A stretch of DNA of 64,000 nucleotides from Pseudomonas sp. GCEP-101 (GTDB lineage Bacteria > Pseudomonadota > Gammaproteobacteria > Pseudomonadales > Pseudomonadaceae). Position 1 is the stretch's first letter; every line of letters begins with the position of its first letter. A program made the translations under genes and the position numbers. This document shows, piece by piece, positions 45,868 through 54,902 of this stretch. The DNA is taken from contig NZ_CP104011.1 of assembly GCF_025133575.1 (NCBI RefSeq), positions 3,232,965-3,296,964 of the forward strand. The letters run 5' to 3'. The notes beneath the pieces were generated by a model, which was given only the letters and a program-made list of their open reading frames with translations, made no database searches and was not told where the DNA came from.

Positions 45868-47778
45868 TCAGCCCGCCAGCAACGGCGGCATGGGGCAGTC
45901 GAGGATATCCGCCACCGCGCGCATCAGTTCGGCCTCGCCGGGGTTGATGCGGCCGTCGTGCTCGATGCAGCGCGCCAGTGCCTTGAGCAGCTGCGGCTTC
46001 TGCAGCGGGCGCAGTTGCTCCAGCTTTTTCAGCGCGCCTTCCAGGTCACGCAGGCTGCCCGCCGGCGGCAAGGGGCGAGGCGGGAAGGGCAGGCCGCTCC
46101 AGGCATCGGCAAAGGCCTGGGCGGTTTCCACATCGCTGGTTTCACCGACGCGAGCGAGGAAGGCCAGCAGCGTCGCGGACTCTTCGCCAAGCTCCGCCAG
46201 CGCCACATGGCCGATCTTGCCGCTGCCCGGCCGCAGGTTGCGTTCGACGATGCGCAGGAGGGTCCACTCCAGCAGCTTCACCTTGCCGTCCAGCTTGATC
46301 AGCAGCGCCATGTTCTCGCGCAGGGCGAGGAAGGCCTGGGCGTCCAGTTGCTTGAGCGCCGGCATCGCCAGGTCCAGCAGCGGCAGGCGCTGGCCAGGGT
46401 CGAGGCGCAGCAGCGACTCTTCCAGCAGGTCCAGTTGCAGCGCCAGGCTCAGGTCCAGGCGCTTCCTGACCTCTTCGAGCTGGCGCGCGCGCAGGCCGGG
46501 TTCGCTGTCCAGCAGCAGGCCGTAGATCAGCGCCTGGGCGCCCTCGCTGTCATGGGCGGCGCGTTGCAGGCGTTCGTCCAGGCGCTGCAGGGTGTGGCGC
46601 GCTTCCAGCAGGTGAGCGGCCGTCGGCGCGCCCACGGCCGCCACCGCCACGTCCACGGCGCCGGGCTGGTAAGGCTGGCCGGTAACGGCGGCGGTCCAGG
46701 CGTCCTTGTTCATCAAGGCCACGTCCAGGCGCGGCTCGAATTTCGGGTAGCGGCCGTCCCAGCCCGGGTCCACGCGGCGGATGCGATCCTTCAGTGGCGG
46801 GTGGGTGTCGAACCAGCTGCTGCCCACGCCGTCACCGAAGTACATATGGCTGAACTCGGCCGCGCGCGGCGCGCTGAGCAGGGCGCCCAGCGGGTTGCCG
46901 CCGATCTTCTTGAGCGCGCCGGCGATGGTCGAGGGATCGCGGGTGAACTGCACCGCCGAGGCGTCGGCCAGGTACTCGCGCTGGCGGCTCACCGAGGCCT
47001 TGATCAGGTGGCCGAAGAAGGTGCCGACATAGCCCAGCACATAGAGCACGACGCCGGCGCCGATCACCAGCAGCACCACGCTGCCACCGCCGTTCTTGTC
47101 GTTGCTGCTACTGCGGGTGCTGATGCGCACGCCGCTGCTGGTCTCGCTCCAGCCGCGCAGCAGCATGCCGCCGATCAACCCGAGCAGGAGCATGCCGTGC
47201 AGCAGGGCGGTCAGTCGCGTGTTGAGCAGCATGTCGCCGTGGTGGATGTGACTGAATTCGTGGGCGATCACGCCTTGCAGCTCATGGCGCTCGAGTTGCT
47301 CGATGGCGCCGCGGGTGATGCCGATCACCGCGTCGCGCGGGGTCAGGCCGGCGGCGAAGGCGTTGATCGAGCCGTCTTCCAGCACGTACACCGGCGGTAC
47401 CGGCGAGCCGGAGGCCAGGGCCATTTCCTCGACGACATTGAGCAAGCGGCGCTCGTCGGCGTTGCTGGCGCTGAGGTTGAGCAGGCGACCGCCCAGGCTC
47501 TCGGCCACCACCTTGCCGCCAGCGCTCAGTTGCACCTGCTTGTACAGCGCGCCGAGCACGACCACGCCGACGATCACGGCGGCCACCGACAGATACAGCT
47601 CCGGGTCGGGCAGGGAGGCGGGCGAGGTGAGGTGCAGCGCCGGCTCGCCCAGGTGCCGCCAGAGCCAGCCCAGGGCGAAGCTGGTGATGGTGACCAGGCA
47701 GACCACCGCGACGCTGAGGAGCACGACCAGGCGCCCGGTCTGCTTGCGGGCGCGGTCCTGGTGTTCGAAGAAGTTCAT
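45868..47778 (-). CDS. M48-family membrane metalloprotease
   Basis: A 636-residue inner-membrane zinc protease of the HtpX/M48 family. Two N-terminal spans lie at about 18-38 and 62-80. The zinc site HEFSH is at 173-177, with the downstream glutamate in the YLADASAVQFT segment, and further hydrophobic spans at about 195-250. A long helical C-terminal extension of about 300 residues follows, larger than in HtpX. The 21-bp distance to the upstream lemA gene suggests an operon; LemA and M48 proteins often pair. Confidence 0.88.
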   Translation of the reverse strand: MNFFEHQDRARKQTGRLVVLLSVAVVCLVTITSFALGWLWRHLGEPALHLTSPASLPDPELYLSVAAVIVGVVVLGALYKQVQLSAGGKVVAESLGGRLLNLSASNADERRLLNVVEEMALASGSPVPPVYVLEDGSINAFAAGLTPRDAVIGITRGAIEQLERHELQGVIAHEFSHIHHGDMLLNTRLTALLHGMLLLGLIGGMLLRGWSETSSGVRISTRSSSNDKNGGGSVVLLVIGAGVVLYVLGYVGTFFGHLIKASVSRQREYLADASAVQFTRDPSTIAGALKKIGGNPLGALLSAPRAAEFSHMYFGDGVGSSWFDTHPPLKDRIRRVDPGWDGRYPKFEPRLDVALMNKDAWTAAVTGQPYQPGAVDVAVAAVGAPTAAHLLEARHTLQRLDERLQRAAHDSEGAQALIYGLLLDSEPGLRARQLEEVRKRLDLSLALQLDLLEESLLRLDPGQRLPLLDLAMPALKQLDAQAFLALRENMALLIKLDGKVKLLEWTLLRIVERNLRPGSGKIGHVALAELGEESATLLAFLARVGETSDVETAQAFADAWSGLPFPPRPLPPAGSLRDLEGALKKLEQLRPLQKPQLLKALARCIEHDGRINPGEAELMRAVADILDCPMPPLLAG

Positions 47779-47799
47779 CGCGCGTCCTGCGCCGGGGTA

Positions 47800-48396
47800 T
47801 CAGAAGGCGACTTTCGGCGCGGCCTGGATGTCCTTGCTGTCCTCGAACTGCAGCAGGCTGGCGTCCTTGCTGTGGCCGTAGGTGGCGGCGAGGAAGTTGG
47901 CGGGGAACGACTGGCGGTAGGTGTTGTACTCCATCACCGCGTCGTTGTAGGCCTGGCGGGCGAAGGCCACCTTGTTCTCGGTGCTCGACAGTTCCTCGCT
48001 GACCTGCTGCAGGTTCTGCGAGGCCTTGAGGTCCGGGTAGGCTTCCAGGGTCACGTTCAGGCGGCCCATGGCGCCGCCCAGGGCGTTCTCGGCGGCGGCC
48101 AGTTGCGCCATGCGGCCGGCGTCGCCGGGTTGCTCGGAGGCAGCCTTCAGGCCGGCCACCGCCGCGTTGCGCGCGGCGATCACCGCTTCCAGGGTTTCGC
48201 GCTCGTGCTTGAGGTAGGCCTTGGCGGTTTCCACCAGGTTGGGGATCAGGTCGTAGCGGCGCTTGAGCTGTACCTCGATCTGCGCGAAGGCGTTCTGGTA
48301 GCGGTTGCGCAGGGCGACCAGGCGGTTGAACACGCTGATCAGCAGGAAGATCACGCCAGCGATGATGGCGAGGGTGATGATCGAGGAAACGCTCAT
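47800..48396 (-). CDS. lemA: LemA family protein
   Basis: A 198-residue LemA protein. An N-terminal membrane span (about 5-25, IITLAIIAGVIFLLISVFN) is followed by the coiled helical domain with LRNRYQNAFAQIEVQLKRRYDLIPNLVETAKAY, ARQAYNDAVMEYN and FPANFLAATYG, all diagnostic. It exposes a helical domain to the cytoplasm or periplasm; function is unclear. This is not the Pseudomonas GacS sensor once also called LemA. Confidence 0.88.
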   Translation of the reverse strand: MSVSSIITLAIIAGVIFLLISVFNRLVALRNRYQNAFAQIEVQLKRRYDLIPNLVETAKAYLKHERETLEAVIAARNAAVAGLKAASEQPGDAGRMAQLAAAENALGGAMGRLNVTLEAYPDLKASQNLQQVSEELSSTENKVAFARQAYNDAVMEYNTYRQSFPANFLAATYGHSKDASLLQFEDSKDIQAAPKVAF

Positions 48397-48492
48397 GGGA
48401 TGTCCTTATCGACAGGCGAATGAGCGTCGATCATAGCGGAAAGCCAGCAAAACGGGATTCCCCGTTACCGGATGCGCAGGGCTGCCCCTGTT

Positions 48493-48566
48493 GTAGGAGC
48501 GAGCTTGCTCGCGAACCCGCCTGGCACCTTCGGCATCAAGCGGTTCGCGAGCAAGCTCGCTCCTAC
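48493..48566. repeat. REP inverted pair
   Basis: GTAGGAGCGAGCTTGCTCGC (48493) faces GCGAGCAAGCTCGCTCCTAC (ends 48566) with a short spacer, between lemA and the isochorismatase gene. Confidence 0.9.
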
Positions 48567-48609
48567 AGGTACTGCCCAGCGTCAGATTTCCTTGTGGGAG
48601 CGCCCCGAA

Positions 48610-49158
48610 TCAGCGGTCCAGGTACTCGGCGGTGGACACCACCTCGGCATAGGCGAATGCCAGCGACGCCATGTAGGCCGCGTGGACCTGGGCTGCCGGC
48701 ACCTTCACGCCATTGAACTCCAGGTCCAGGGTGGCGCAGGCGTCGTGCAGCACGGTCACCGGGTAGCCGAAGTCGGCGGCGGCGCGCACCGCGCCGTCCA
48801 CGCACATGTGGCTCATGTGGCCGACCACCACCAGCGACTCGACGCCGTGCTGGTCGAGGAGGACCTTCAGCTCGGTATCGCGGAAGGAATTGACGAAGTG
48901 CTTGAGCACCACCGGCTCGCCGGGCAGATTGGCCACCTTGCCGTGGATCTTCGCGCCGTCGCTGCCGGGGGCGAAGAACGGTGCGTCGGCGCTGTCGAAT
49001 TCGTGGCGCACGTGCACCACCAGGTCACCGCGCTCGCGGAACGCGGCCAGCACCTTGGCGGCCTGGTCGGCGGCGGCCTCGATGCCCACCAGCGGCCACT
49101 TGCCGGAAGGGAAGTAGTCGTTCTGGATATCCACTAGGATGAGCGCTTGCTTGGCCAT
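48610..49158 (-). CDS. Isochorismatase-like cysteine hydrolase
   Basis: A 182-residue hydrolase of the isochorismatase/nicotinamidase superfamily. The catalytic triad is visible as Asp10 (LILVDIQNDYF), Lys86 (VVLKHFVNSF) and Cys119 (GHMSHMCVDGAVRAA), together with a cis-peptide-like VVGHMS. Substrate is unknown. The divergent GlxA-type regulator probably controls it. Confidence 0.87.
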   Translation of the reverse strand: MAKQALILVDIQNDYFPSGKWPLVGIEAAADQAAKVLAAFRERGDLVVHVRHEFDSADAPFFAPGSDGAKIHGKVANLPGEPVVLKHFVNSFRDTELKVLLDQHGVESLVVVGHMSHMCVDGAVRAAADFGYPVTVLHDACATLDLEFNGVKVPAAQVHAAYMASLAFAYAEVVSTAEYLDR

Positions 49159-49258
49159 TTCAGGTTCCTTTCGTGAGGGGAGGAAGTGGAGCCAGTATGG
49201 TTCGCCGCGCGCCGCGCGGGGATCAGTCGGAACGACAATAACCGGGGGAAAACTGACA

Positions 49259-50257
49259 ATGGCTGTGGAACGAAGCGTCGTCGAGATCGGGTTGCTGCTC
49301 TATCCCGGCGTGCAGACGGCGGCGCTGCATGGGCTCACCGACCTGTTCGCGGTGGCCGAGCGCATCGCCGGCGAAGAGGCCGCGCAACAACTGCCGGCGC
49401 TGCGGGTCAGCCACTGGCTCGGCGAGGACGGCGGCGAGCCGCGGCGCGTGTTCGACACGCATCCCGGCGCGCACAGCCCCCTGGTTGCCGTGATCGTCCC
49501 GCCGTCGCTGTTCGGCCTGCCGGATGCCGCGCCGCTGCGCAACCTCACCGACTGGCTGGCCGCACGCCACGGCGAGGGCTCGATCGTCGGCTCGGTGTGC
49601 ATCGGTGGCCTGCTGGTGGCCGAGGCCGGGCTGCTCGACGGTCGCAGCGCCACCGCCCACTGGAGTGGTGCCGAGGCCTTCGCCGAACGCTTTCCGCGTG
49701 TGCGCCTGGAGCCGCACAAGCCGATGGTGGACGACGGCGACCTGATCACCTCCGCCGGGCTGATGGCCTGGTCGGACTTGGGCCTGCGCATCGTCGACCG
49801 CCTGCTCGGGCCGAGCATCGCCAACCGCACGGCACGCTTCCTGGTGGTGGAACACAGCGACAGCGCCCAGCAATGCGGCAGCAACTTCGCGCCGCTGCTG
49901 GGCCATGGCGACGCCGCGATCCTCAAGGTGCAGCACTGGCTGCAGGGCAATGGCGCGGTGGACGTCAGCCTCGCCGCGATGGCCGCCCAGGCCGGGCTGG
50001 AAGAGCGCACCTTCCTGCGCCGCTTCCGCGCCGCTACCGGGCTCAAGCCCACCGAGTACTGCCAGCACCTGCGGGTGGGCAAGGCGCGCGAGCTGCTGGA
50101 GTTCACCAACGGCACGGTGGACCACATCGCCTACACCGTGGGCTACCTCGACCCGGGCTCGTTCCGCAGCATCTTCCGCAAGATCACCGGCATGGCGCCG
50201 AGCGACTACCGCAAGCGCTTCGGGGCCAAGGCGGGCGAGCTCCCGGTCCGCAGCTGA
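49259..50257 (+). CDS. GlxA-family transcriptional regulator (DJ-1/PfpI plus AraC)
   Basis: A 332-residue regulator with an amidase-like DJ-1/PfpI domain (about 8-190), including a GSVCIGGLLVAEAGLLDGRSATAHW nucleophile-elbow region. An AraC HTH domain follows (about 225-320, VSLAAMAAQAGLEERTFLRRFRAATGLKP and IAYTVGYLDPGSFRSIFRKITG). The ATG at 49259 was preferred over an upstream frame start. It is divergent from the isochorismatase-like hydrolase. Confidence 0.87.
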   Translation: MAVERSVVEIGLLLYPGVQTAALHGLTDLFAVAERIAGEEAAQQLPALRVSHWLGEDGGEPRRVFDTHPGAHSPLVAVIVPPSLFGLPDAAPLRNLTDWLAARHGEGSIVGSVCIGGLLVAEAGLLDGRSATAHWSGAEAFAERFPRVRLEPHKPMVDDGDLITSAGLMAWSDLGLRIVDRLLGPSIANRTARFLVVEHSDSAQQCGSNFAPLLGHGDAAILKVQHWLQGNGAVDVSLAAMAAQAGLEERTFLRRFRAATGLKPTEYCQHLRVGKARELLEFTNGTVDHIAYTVGYLDPGSFRSIFRKITGMAPSDYRKRFGAKAGELPVRS

Positions 50258-50301
50258 GCACGGTGAGAACGCGATCCCACTGTCGCTGAAGTCGCGCTAA
50301 T

Positions 50302-50315
50302 ATCCTTATAAGGAT
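50302..50315. promoter_or_regulatory. Palindromic operator of the toxin-antitoxin pair
   Basis: ATCCTTATAAGGAT is a perfect 14-bp palindrome 33 bp before the toxin start, in an AT-rich patch that also resembles a -10 region (GCTTATATT follows). The XRE-type antitoxin is the likely ligand. Confidence 0.6.
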
Positions 50316-50348
50316 GCTTATATTGACCGCCTCCCCAGCGAGGCCGTC

Positions 50349-50603
50349 ATGAACCGCATCCAGTGGACCCGTAAGGCCGTAAAGCAGCTCGGCCACCTCA
50401 ACAAGGCGGACCAGCCGGTGATCTACGACGCCGTGCAGACGCTGGCGCGAATGCCTGACGTCCAGAACGTCAAGAGACTGGTCAAGCATGCCTATGGCTA
50501 CCGCCTGCGGGTGGGCAGCTACCGGGTGCTGTTCGACTGGGATGGCGCCATCCGCATCGTGAATATCGAAGAGGTCAGCAAGCGCGATGAGCACACGTAC
50601 TAA
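50349..50603 (+). CDS. RelE/ParE-type toxin
   Basis: An 84-residue RelE-superfamily protein. It begins NRIQWTRKAVKQLGHLNK and has VKRLVKHAYGYRLRVGSYRVLFDWDG, typical of RelE/HigB-like ribosome-dependent mRNA interferases. It precedes and overlaps the antitoxin by 17 bp, the toxin-first order of HigBA-like systems. GC and codon use are similar to the neighbours, apart from the AT-rich operator. Confidence 0.85.
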   Translation: MNRIQWTRKAVKQLGHLNKADQPVIYDAVQTLARMPDVQNVKRLVKHAYGYRLRVGSYRVLFDWDGAIRIVNIEEVSKRDEHTY

Positions 50604-50913
50604 CGTGCAGATCATCAACGGACCGGACGGTGTGCCGGCCTTCGTGGTCATCCCCTACGCGGAGTACATCGCCAGCCACCCGAAGGAGGACCTGGTGCCC
50701 AACGAGGTGGTGGGTTTCATGGTCCAGGAGGGGCTGAGCGCCATTGGCGCCTGGCGCAGGCACCTGGGGCTGACCCAGGCGGAAGTCGCCAGGCGAATGG
50801 GCATCAGCCAGCCCGCCTATGCCCAGCAGGAAGCCGCGACCCGGCCGCGCAAACCGACGCGGGAAAAGGTCGCGAAGGCGCTGGGGATTCACGCCGACCT
50901 GCTGGATCTCTGA
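50587..50913 (+). CDS. XRE-family antitoxin with Phd-like N-terminus
   Basis: A 108-residue antitoxin. The N-terminal part (NVQIINGPDGVPAFVVIPYAEY) resembles Phd/YefM-type antitoxin segments. The C-terminal helix-turn-helix (about 55-105) reads WRRHLGLTQAEVARRMGISQPAYAQQE. Such proteins neutralise the toxin and repress the operon through the upstream palindrome. Confidence 0.85.
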   Translation: MSTRTNVQIINGPDGVPAFVVIPYAEYIASHPKEDLVPNEVVGFMVQEGLSAIGAWRRHLGLTQAEVARRMGISQPAYAQQEAATRPRKPTREKVAKALGIHADLLDL

Positions 50914-50917
50914 GCGG

Positions 50918-51286
50918 TCAGATCCAGCGATCATTCTCCGCCGTGCGTTCGCCGCCCTGGTCGCCGGTGTTCAGCACGCCGCGCGGTTCGATGAGCATCA
51001 CCTGCACTTCGTGCTCGGCATAGGGCTTGTGCTCTACGCCGCGCGGCACCACGTACAGCTCGCCGGCGCGCAGGGTCAGCGGGCCGTCGCGGAAGTCGAT
51101 GCGCAACTCGCCGTCGAGCACGATGAAGGTTTCGTCGGTGTCGGCGTGGCTGTGCCAGACGAAGTCGCCGTGCAGCTTCACGACCTTGAACTGGTAGTCG
51201 TTCATCTCGGCGATCACCCGCGGCTGCCAGGTGTCAGTGATGCGGCCGAGCTTGTCCTGCAGGTTGATCGGTTGGCGTTGGGTCAC
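50918..51286 (-). CDS. Cupin-domain protein
   Basis: A 122-residue single-domain cupin. Metal-binding histidines are in FVWHSHADTDETFIVLDGELRIDF and GELYVVPRGVEHKPYAEHE. Small cupins of this type are often uncharacterised oxygenases or sugar/ligand-binding proteins; no specific function is indicated. It is convergent with the TA pair. Confidence 0.82.
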   Translation of the reverse strand: MTQRQPINLQDKLGRITDTWQPRVIAEMNDYQFKVVKLHGDFVWHSHADTDETFIVLDGELRIDFRDGPLTLRAGELYVVPRGVEHKPYAEHEVQVMLIEPRGVLNTGDQGGERTAENDRWI

Positions 51287-51447
51287 GGTGTGTTGCTCCT
51301 TGAAATCGGTCTGCCGACACTACGACCCGTCGGGCGAGCCATCTTGCAGGAACTTGCGCTTGGCTGTCGGTCGCCGCGGCGGGCTGGGCGGGGAAAAGCG
51401 CGCGACTATGCTCAGAGCATTGCGCTCGTTGCTGCTCGGAGATCGCC

Positions 51448-51876
51448 ATGTCCACACCTTTTCCCGTTACCCGCCCCAGCGTCATTCCCTGCCTGCGCTA
51501 CCGCGATGCGCCCCAGGCCATCGACTGGCTGTGCGCCACGTTCGGCTTCCAGCGGCAACTGGTGGTCGCCGATGACCACGGCGGTATCGCCCACGCGCAG
51601 TTGGCCCTGGCCGACGGCAGCGGGCTGGTGATGCTCGGCTCGCTGCACGACAACGAATACGGCCGGCTGATGCGCCAGCCCGACGAGATCGGCGGCTGCA
51701 CCCAGAGCATCTACGTGGTGGTGAAAGACGCCGAAGTCGTGTATCGCGCGGCCGTCGACGCCGGCGCGCAGATCGTCATCGACATCAAGGACGAGGACTA
51801 CGGCGGCCAGGGCTTCACCTGCCGCGACCCGGAAGGGCACATCTGGAGTTTCGGCACCTACGATCCCTGGCACTGA
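51448..51876 (+). CDS. VOC-family (glyoxalase/bleomycin-resistance-like) protein
   Basis: A 142-residue single-domain VOC protein. It shows SVIPCLRYRDAPQAIDWLCATFGF near the start, AQLALADGSGLVMLG in the middle and GFTCRDPEGHIWSFGTY at the end, the PhnB-like arrangement with a C-terminal metal-ligand-like residue pair. Substrate is unknown. Confidence 0.82.
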   Translation: MSTPFPVTRPSVIPCLRYRDAPQAIDWLCATFGFQRQLVVADDHGGIAHAQLALADGSGLVMLGSLHDNEYGRLMRQPDEIGGCTQSIYVVVKDAEVVYRAAVDAGAQIVIDIKDEDYGGQGFTCRDPEGHIWSFGTYDPWH

Positions 51877-51943
51877 GGGCGCCCGCGCCGCGCCTGCAAC
51901 ATCCTGCCCAACCCCCGCGCTTGACGCTTTCCGCCAGCCGATG

Positions 51944-52137
51944 TTCAGATGCCTCCCGTTTCAGGTGCCCCCCGCCGCCGTGCGTGGGGTGAAACGGGAA
52001 GCCGGTGCGTCGCCTTCGTGCGATCAGTCCGGCGCTGCCCCCGCAACGGTAAGCGAGCGGAGCATCCACGAGGCCACTGTGCTCAGGCATGGGAAGGCGG
52101 ATGTTCCACGACCCTCGCAAGCCCGGAGACCGGCCTG
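51944..52137 (+). promoter_or_regulatory. Cobalamin riboswitch
   Basis: Canonical elements appear in order: TTCAGGTGCC (P2 side), GGGAAGCCGGTG, the conserved core GCTGCCCCCGCAACGGTAA (the B12 box region), GAGGCCACTG, and AGCCCGGAGACCGGCCTG. The element ends about 110 nt before btuB and should repress the operon when adenosylcobalamin is plentiful. It occupies the 369-bp gap after the VOC gene. Confidence 0.93.
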
Positions 52138-52245
52138 GAACCTGTTTGGCAAACCCGCGGTGGGCGGGCGTGAGCCGGTCCCCGGGCGCGCTCGTTCCGG
52201 GCCTCGCTGCGCCGCCTGCGAAATCCCGATTTCGAGGCGATCACC

Positions 52246-54201
52246 TTGCAACACTCTCCCGACCTGAACCGGCGCGCGCTGCGCTGGAGTCCCGTTCTGT
52301 TCCTCTGCACGCTCGGCTCGCCGCTCGCGGCGGCGCCACTGGACCTGGCCGACGAAGTCGTCAGCGCGCCATCGGTGGAATCCACCACGGTAGCCGACAT
52401 GGCCCGCTACGGCAGCCGGCTTGAGGTCATCGACCGCCAGCAGATCGAACGCGCCGGCCCCGGCGCCGACCTCACCCGCGTGCTGCAGATGTATGTGCCC
52501 GGCCTGTTCGTCGCGCCGAAGAACGGCCCGTTCGATTACGGCACCTACTCGCTGCTGGGCGGACGCAACGACGACACGCTGATCCTGCTGGACGGTGTGC
52601 GCCTGAACAACCGCCTCTACGGCGGCATCTACCTCGATACCCTGCCGACCACCGCGGTGGAGCGCATCGAGGTGCTCAAGGGCGGCCAGGGCTTGCTGTT
52701 TGGCACGCAGGCGGTATCCGGGGTGATCAACATCATCACCCGCAGCGCGCGCAGCCGCGTGGCATCCGGGGAAGTGAACCTCGGCCTGGACACTTTCAAG
52801 GGCCGCAGCGGAGACGCCCGCGCCGAGCAGATCGTGCAGACCGGCCTGGGCGACCTCGGGCTGATGGCCTACGTCAGCCACAACCGCTCCGACGGCTACC
52901 AGCCGTACCGCGACCGCGACATGACCGACACGCTGAGCGACAAGCGCCGCTCCTACGACGTCAACGTGTTCGGCGCCAAGGCCATCCAGGCCATCGGTGA
53001 GGCCTCGCGGCTGGAGCTGTTCTACCAGAATGCCGACGCCGCGCTGGATTTCGCCCGGCCCACCGCCAACCGCCACACCCGCAACAACCGCGTGCAGCAG
53101 ATCGCCACGGCGACCTTCCAGCAGCGCGTCGGCGACGACTTCAGCTGGTTCGCCAAGACCCACCTCAACGACTGGGACACCCGTTACGACCGCGTCTACA
53201 ACCTGCAGGGCGGCGGCACCCAGGTGCTCAACCACAACGACTACTGGGGCTTCACCGACTGGGGCGCGCAGCTCGAAGGCAAGGCGACGCTGGCGGGCGG
53301 CCACGAACTGGTCCTGGGCAATGACAACCAGTGGTACAAGGGCCAGGACGATGTGCTGATCATCGACAACCAGCAGGCCGAGTCCCACGCGCTCTATGCC
53401 CAACTGCGGCCGAGCATCGCGGCGCTGCCCGACTGGCACCCGAGCCTGGGGGTGCGCCGCGAGGCGATCGCCGGCGGCGAGGGCGCCACCGTGTGGATGC
53501 TCACCTCGCTCTATGACCTCACCCGGCAGCTGAAGCTGCGCGGCCAGTTCGGCACCGCCTTCAAGCTGCCCACCGCCGAGCAGCTGTTCGTCAACGAACC
53601 GGGCGAGGAAGTCGGCAACCGCGACCTCAAGCCCGAGCGCAGCCGCAACGCCGAGCTGGGCCTGGACTACACCGGCGAGCTGTTCGACCAGCCGTGGAGC
53701 GGCAGCGTCACGCTGTTCCGCCGCGAGATCACCGACCTCATCACCCTCGCCGGCGACCAGTGGGTGAACGGCAACGGCGAGATCACCGTGCGCGGGGCCG
53801 AAGCCAGCGGCCAGTGGCAGCTCGGTCGGCGCTGGCAGCTCTGGGCCGACGCCACGCGCAACCTGGTGGACAGCCGCGAGGGCGTGGCGGTGAACAACAT
53901 CCCGCAGTTCTTCGCCCGCCTGCGCCTGGGCTACGACGACAGCCAGTGGGGGGCGGGGCTTGCCACGCGCTATGTCGGCTCCATCGTCAGCGCCCAGGGG
54001 GATGACTACGGCCACTACACGGTGCTCGACGGCGACGCCTACCGCTACCTCGATGCCGCCCGCGCACACCGCCTGAGCCTGCTGCTGGAGAACCTGCTGG
54101 ACCGCGACTACGCCACCGGCCGCACCAGCAACGGCCTCCGCCAGGTGGACAACCTTGGCCGGCCGCGCACGGCCGAGCTGCGCTACACCTTCAGCTTCTG
54201 A
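52246..54201 (+). CDS. btuB: TonB-dependent vitamin B12 receptor (BtuB-like)
   Basis: A 651-residue TonB-dependent receptor. The N-terminal signal (about 1-26, ending PLAAA) precedes a TonB-box-like segment (DEVVSAP), the plug domain with LQMYVPGLFVAPKN and LLGGRNDDTLILLDGVRLNN, and the barrel ending RTAELRYTFSF. The start is TTG. A cobalamin riboswitch directly upstream gives the substrate. Its 3' end abuts the ferredoxin-domain gene, whose ATG overlaps its stop. Confidence 0.85.
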   Translation: MQHSPDLNRRALRWSPVLFLCTLGSPLAAAPLDLADEVVSAPSVESTTVADMARYGSRLEVIDRQQIERAGPGADLTRVLQMYVPGLFVAPKNGPFDYGTYSLLGGRNDDTLILLDGVRLNNRLYGGIYLDTLPTTAVERIEVLKGGQGLLFGTQAVSGVINIITRSARSRVASGEVNLGLDTFKGRSGDARAEQIVQTGLGDLGLMAYVSHNRSDGYQPYRDRDMTDTLSDKRRSYDVNVFGAKAIQAIGEASRLELFYQNADAALDFARPTANRHTRNNRVQQIATATFQQRVGDDFSWFAKTHLNDWDTRYDRVYNLQGGGTQVLNHNDYWGFTDWGAQLEGKATLAGGHELVLGNDNQWYKGQDDVLIIDNQQAESHALYAQLRPSIAALPDWHPSLGVRREAIAGGEGATVWMLTSLYDLTRQLKLRGQFGTAFKLPTAEQLFVNEPGEEVGNRDLKPERSRNAELGLDYTGELFDQPWSGSVTLFRREITDLITLAGDQWVNGNGEITVRGAEASGQWQLGRRWQLWADATRNLVDSREGVAVNNIPQFFARLRLGYDDSQWGAGLATRYVGSIVSAQGDDYGHYTVLDGDAYRYLDAARAHRLSLLLENLLDRDYATGRTSNGLRQVDNLGRPRTAELRYTFSF

Positions 54202-54902
54202 TGAAGGCCATCCTGTTGGTCGGCCCGCTGGCCGGCGCCCAGGGCGAGCGCCTGCTCCGCGAGGTGTCGACGCGTCTGGCCGATGTCGAGTGCGTCGACA
54301 CCGGCGACGGTTTCGAAGGGCTGTGGACGCGCCTGCGCGCGGGGTTTGCCGAGCGTCAAGACGTGCTGCTGGTGGACCTCGAACCGAGCGCTGATGGCGC
54401 CTACCTCGACTGGCTGTGCGCCGAAGTGGCGGCGCTGCAGGCGCATTATCCGCAGGCGCCGGTGGCGAACGTCACCGCCTCGGCGCTGGGCCGGCGCGGG
54501 CTGGAAGCGGCGGCGGTGCTGGCGGCGATCGAGGACCCGGCGCAGCGGCTGGAGTGCCGGGACGTCGGCGCCGTGCCCGCGCAGCCGGACTGGCGGGCGC
54601 CGCCGCCGCACCGCCGTCACCTGTTCCTCTGCACCGGGCCGCGCTGCGTGCGCCGCGGTGCGCTGCCACTGTGGAAGACCCTGCGCCGCGAGCTGGTCCG
54701 CCTCGATCTGCACGAGAATGCCGAGGGCGCCTTGCTGACCCGCACCGGCTGCCAGTTCCCGTGTAACCGCGGGCCGCTGCTGACGGTGTATCCCGAGCGG
54801 GTCTGGTATGGCCTGCGCAGCGACGAGCAGGTGTGCCGGGTGGTGGCCGAGCACCTGCGCGATGGCGTGCCCGTGGCGGAGCTGCGGGTGGACGAGCCAT
54901 GA
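54201..54902 (+). CDS. Two-domain protein: CbiX-like N-terminus and 2Fe-2S thioredoxin-like ferredoxin C-terminus
   Basis: A 233-residue protein. The N-terminal part (about 1-110) resembles CbiX/chelatase-like folds (MKAILLVGPLAGAQGERLLR). The C-terminal part (about 135-230) carries the [2Fe-2S] thioredoxin-like motif: LFLCTGPRCVRRGA and TGCQFPCNRGPLLTVYP, with four cysteines spaced as in such ferredoxins. In B12-uptake operons such proteins are thought to act in corrinoid handling or reduction; this is inference. It overlaps btuB and the following gene by 1-4 bp. Confidence 0.75.
   Translation: MKAILLVGPLAGAQGERLLREVSTRLADVECVDTGDGFEGLWTRLRAGFAERQDVLLVDLEPSADGAYLDWLCAEVAALQAHYPQAPVANVTASALGRRGLEAAAVLAAIEDPAQRLECRDVGAVPAQPDWRAPPPHRRHLFLCTGPRCVRRGALPLWKTLRRELVRLDLHENAEGALLTRTGCQFPCNRGPLLTVYPERVWYGLRSDEQVCRVVAEHLRDGVPVAELRVDEP

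Noticed and set aside
45853..48423. 856-codon plus-strand frame opposite the M48 and lemA genes
   Set aside because: Covers two clear genes on the other strand and has no domain.
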